Below, piece after piece: positions 5,826 to 6,248 of a DNA stretch of 6,248 bases; position 1 is the first letter of the stretch; the number at the start of each line of letters is the position of its first letter. The stretch is taken from positions 1-6,248 of the forward strand of contig SKXI01000378.1 of NCBI GenBank assembly GCA_007128515.1, in the 5' to 3' direction. Source of the DNA: Halococcaceae archaeon (GTDB lineage Archaea; Halobacteriota; Halobacteria; Halobacteriales; Halalkalicoccaceae). The translations under genes were made by a program, and so were the position numbers. The notes beneath the pieces were generated by a model, which was given only the letters and a program-made list of their open reading frames with translations, was not told the origin of the DNA and made no database searches.

Positions 5826-5831
5826 TTACAA
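5826..5831 (-). promoter_or_regulatory. Putative TATA element of the DUF302 gene
   Basis: The minus strand reads TTGTAA, centred about 27 bp upstream of the ATG at 5801, which fits a leaderless haloarchaeal promoter in the 63-bp gap after the FAH-family gene. Directly upstream, where the BRE element would be, lies the perfect 8-bp palindrome GTAGCTAC (5832-5839), which might be a regulator site or chance. The spacing supports the ATG at 5801 over the GTG at 5807. Confidence 0.5.
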
Positions 5832-5864
5832 GTAGCTACCGCGGTCGTGCATCACCGCCGCGGC

Positions 5865-6248
5865 TCACCCGCGAACGCCGTGTTCGAGGGTTCCCACGCC
5901 CTCGATCTCGACCTCGACCCGGTCGCCGTCCGACAGCGGGTTCACGCCCTCCGGGGTACCGGTCGCGATCACGTCGCCGGCCTCGAGCGTCATGTACGTC
6001 GTGATCTCCTCGATCAGTTCCGGTACCGAGAAGTACATCAGGTCGATCGTCGACTCCTGACGCGTCTCGCCGTTCACCCGGAGGCCGATCGTCGCGTCGT
6101 CGGGCACCTCGTCGGGCGTCGCGAGCACCGGTCCGATCGGCGCGGCGCCGTCGAACGCCTTCCCGCGGATCCAGTTCTGTTCCTCGCGCTGGTCGTCGCG
6201 GTTCGAGACGTCGTTCAGGCAGGTGTAGCCCGCGATCACGCCCTCTGC
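5865..6248 (-). CDS. Fumarylacetoacetate hydrolase (FAH) family protein, C-terminal part (cut by window edge)
   Basis: The visible 127 residues are the C-terminal part of an FAH-fold enzyme; the N-terminus lies beyond 6248. Hallmarks in order are GYTCLNDVSNRD (fragment residues 7-18; D13 fits the acidic metal ligand of the family's NDxSxRD motif), WIRGKAFDGAAPIGP (26-40; K30 is the conserved active-site lysine), VNGETRQ (58-64), LEAGDVIATGTPEGV (88-102) and a closing beta strand, VEVEIEGVGTLEHGV. Members hydrolyse, decarboxylate or isomerise 2,4-diketo or 2-hydroxydienoic acids (fumarylpyruvate or acylpyruvate hydrolase, 5-carboxymethyl-2-hydroxymuconate isomerase, 2-hydroxyhepta-2,4-diene-1,7-dioate isomerase, oxaloacetate decarboxylase or tautomerase). 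The substrate cannot be read from this part. An internal GTG at 6239 is not the start, because the frame stays open and in-family to the window edge. The DUF302 gene follows 63 bp downstream with its own likely promoter. Confidence 0.88.
   Translation of the reverse strand, partial: AEGVIAGYTCLNDVSNRDDQREEQNWIRGKAFDGAAPIGPVLATPDEVPDDATIGLRVNGETRQESTIDLMYFSVPELIEEITTYMTLEAGDVIATGTPEGVNPLSDGDRVEVEIEGVGTLEHGVRG

Noticed and set aside
5366..6004. Plus-strand open frame of 212 codons across the DUF302 and FAH region
   Set aside because: It is an extremely Arg/Pro/Ser-rich peptide spanning two real minus-strand genes and a promoter. It is a composition artefact.

Overview
The window looks like the chromosome of a halophilic archaeon (haloarchaeon). 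The DNA is very GC-rich, the predicted proteins are acidic, and promoter-like TATA elements sit about 25-30 bp upstream of start codons that lack a ribosome binding site. It contains an archaeal-type MBF1 gene, a Fap7-like kinase, a CDP-alcohol phosphatidyltransferase and a Tat-exported protein. The genus cannot be fixed from the sequence alone.

Layout. The minus strand carries (reading right to left, 2399 to 203) a tight three-gene operon: hisC (1317-2399), a Fap7/AK6-type nucleoside monophosphate kinase (808-1320) and a CDP-alcohol phosphatidyltransferase (203-811). Each gene overlaps the next by four bases. A TATA box in the 40-bp gap that follows starts the leaderless mbf1 gene (162 to beyond position 1), which the window edge cuts off. 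Diverging from hisC on the plus strand is a broken gene for a multi-pass membrane protein resembling the PF13796 putative-sensor domain (2546-3212). It can only be read by shifting frame twice. It is followed by an intact 184-residue two-helix membrane protein (3394-3948) of unknown function. That gene converges, with one base between stop codons, on a thiolase-family gene (3950-5125, minus). Further right on the minus strand are a Tat-signal DUF302 protein (5205-5801) and the C-terminal part of a fumarylacetoacetate hydrolase (FAH) family enzyme (5865 to beyond 6248).

How the genes relate. The hisC-kinase-phosphatidyltransferase operon joins histidine synthesis, ribosome or nucleotide metabolism and lipid headgroup synthesis. 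These share no pathway and are probably linked only by co-transcription. The thiolase and the FAH-family enzyme could both serve acyl-CoA or aromatic/keto-acid catabolism, but the DUF302 gene between them appears to have its own promoter, so a joint pathway is speculative.

No CRISPR array, tRNA, rRNA, insertion sequence or defence system is visible. The most notable signals are a thiolase-fold protein with serine at both catalytic cysteine positions and no cysteine anywhere, and the doubly frameshifted sensor gene. I do not see convincing evidence of a wholly new multi-gene system.
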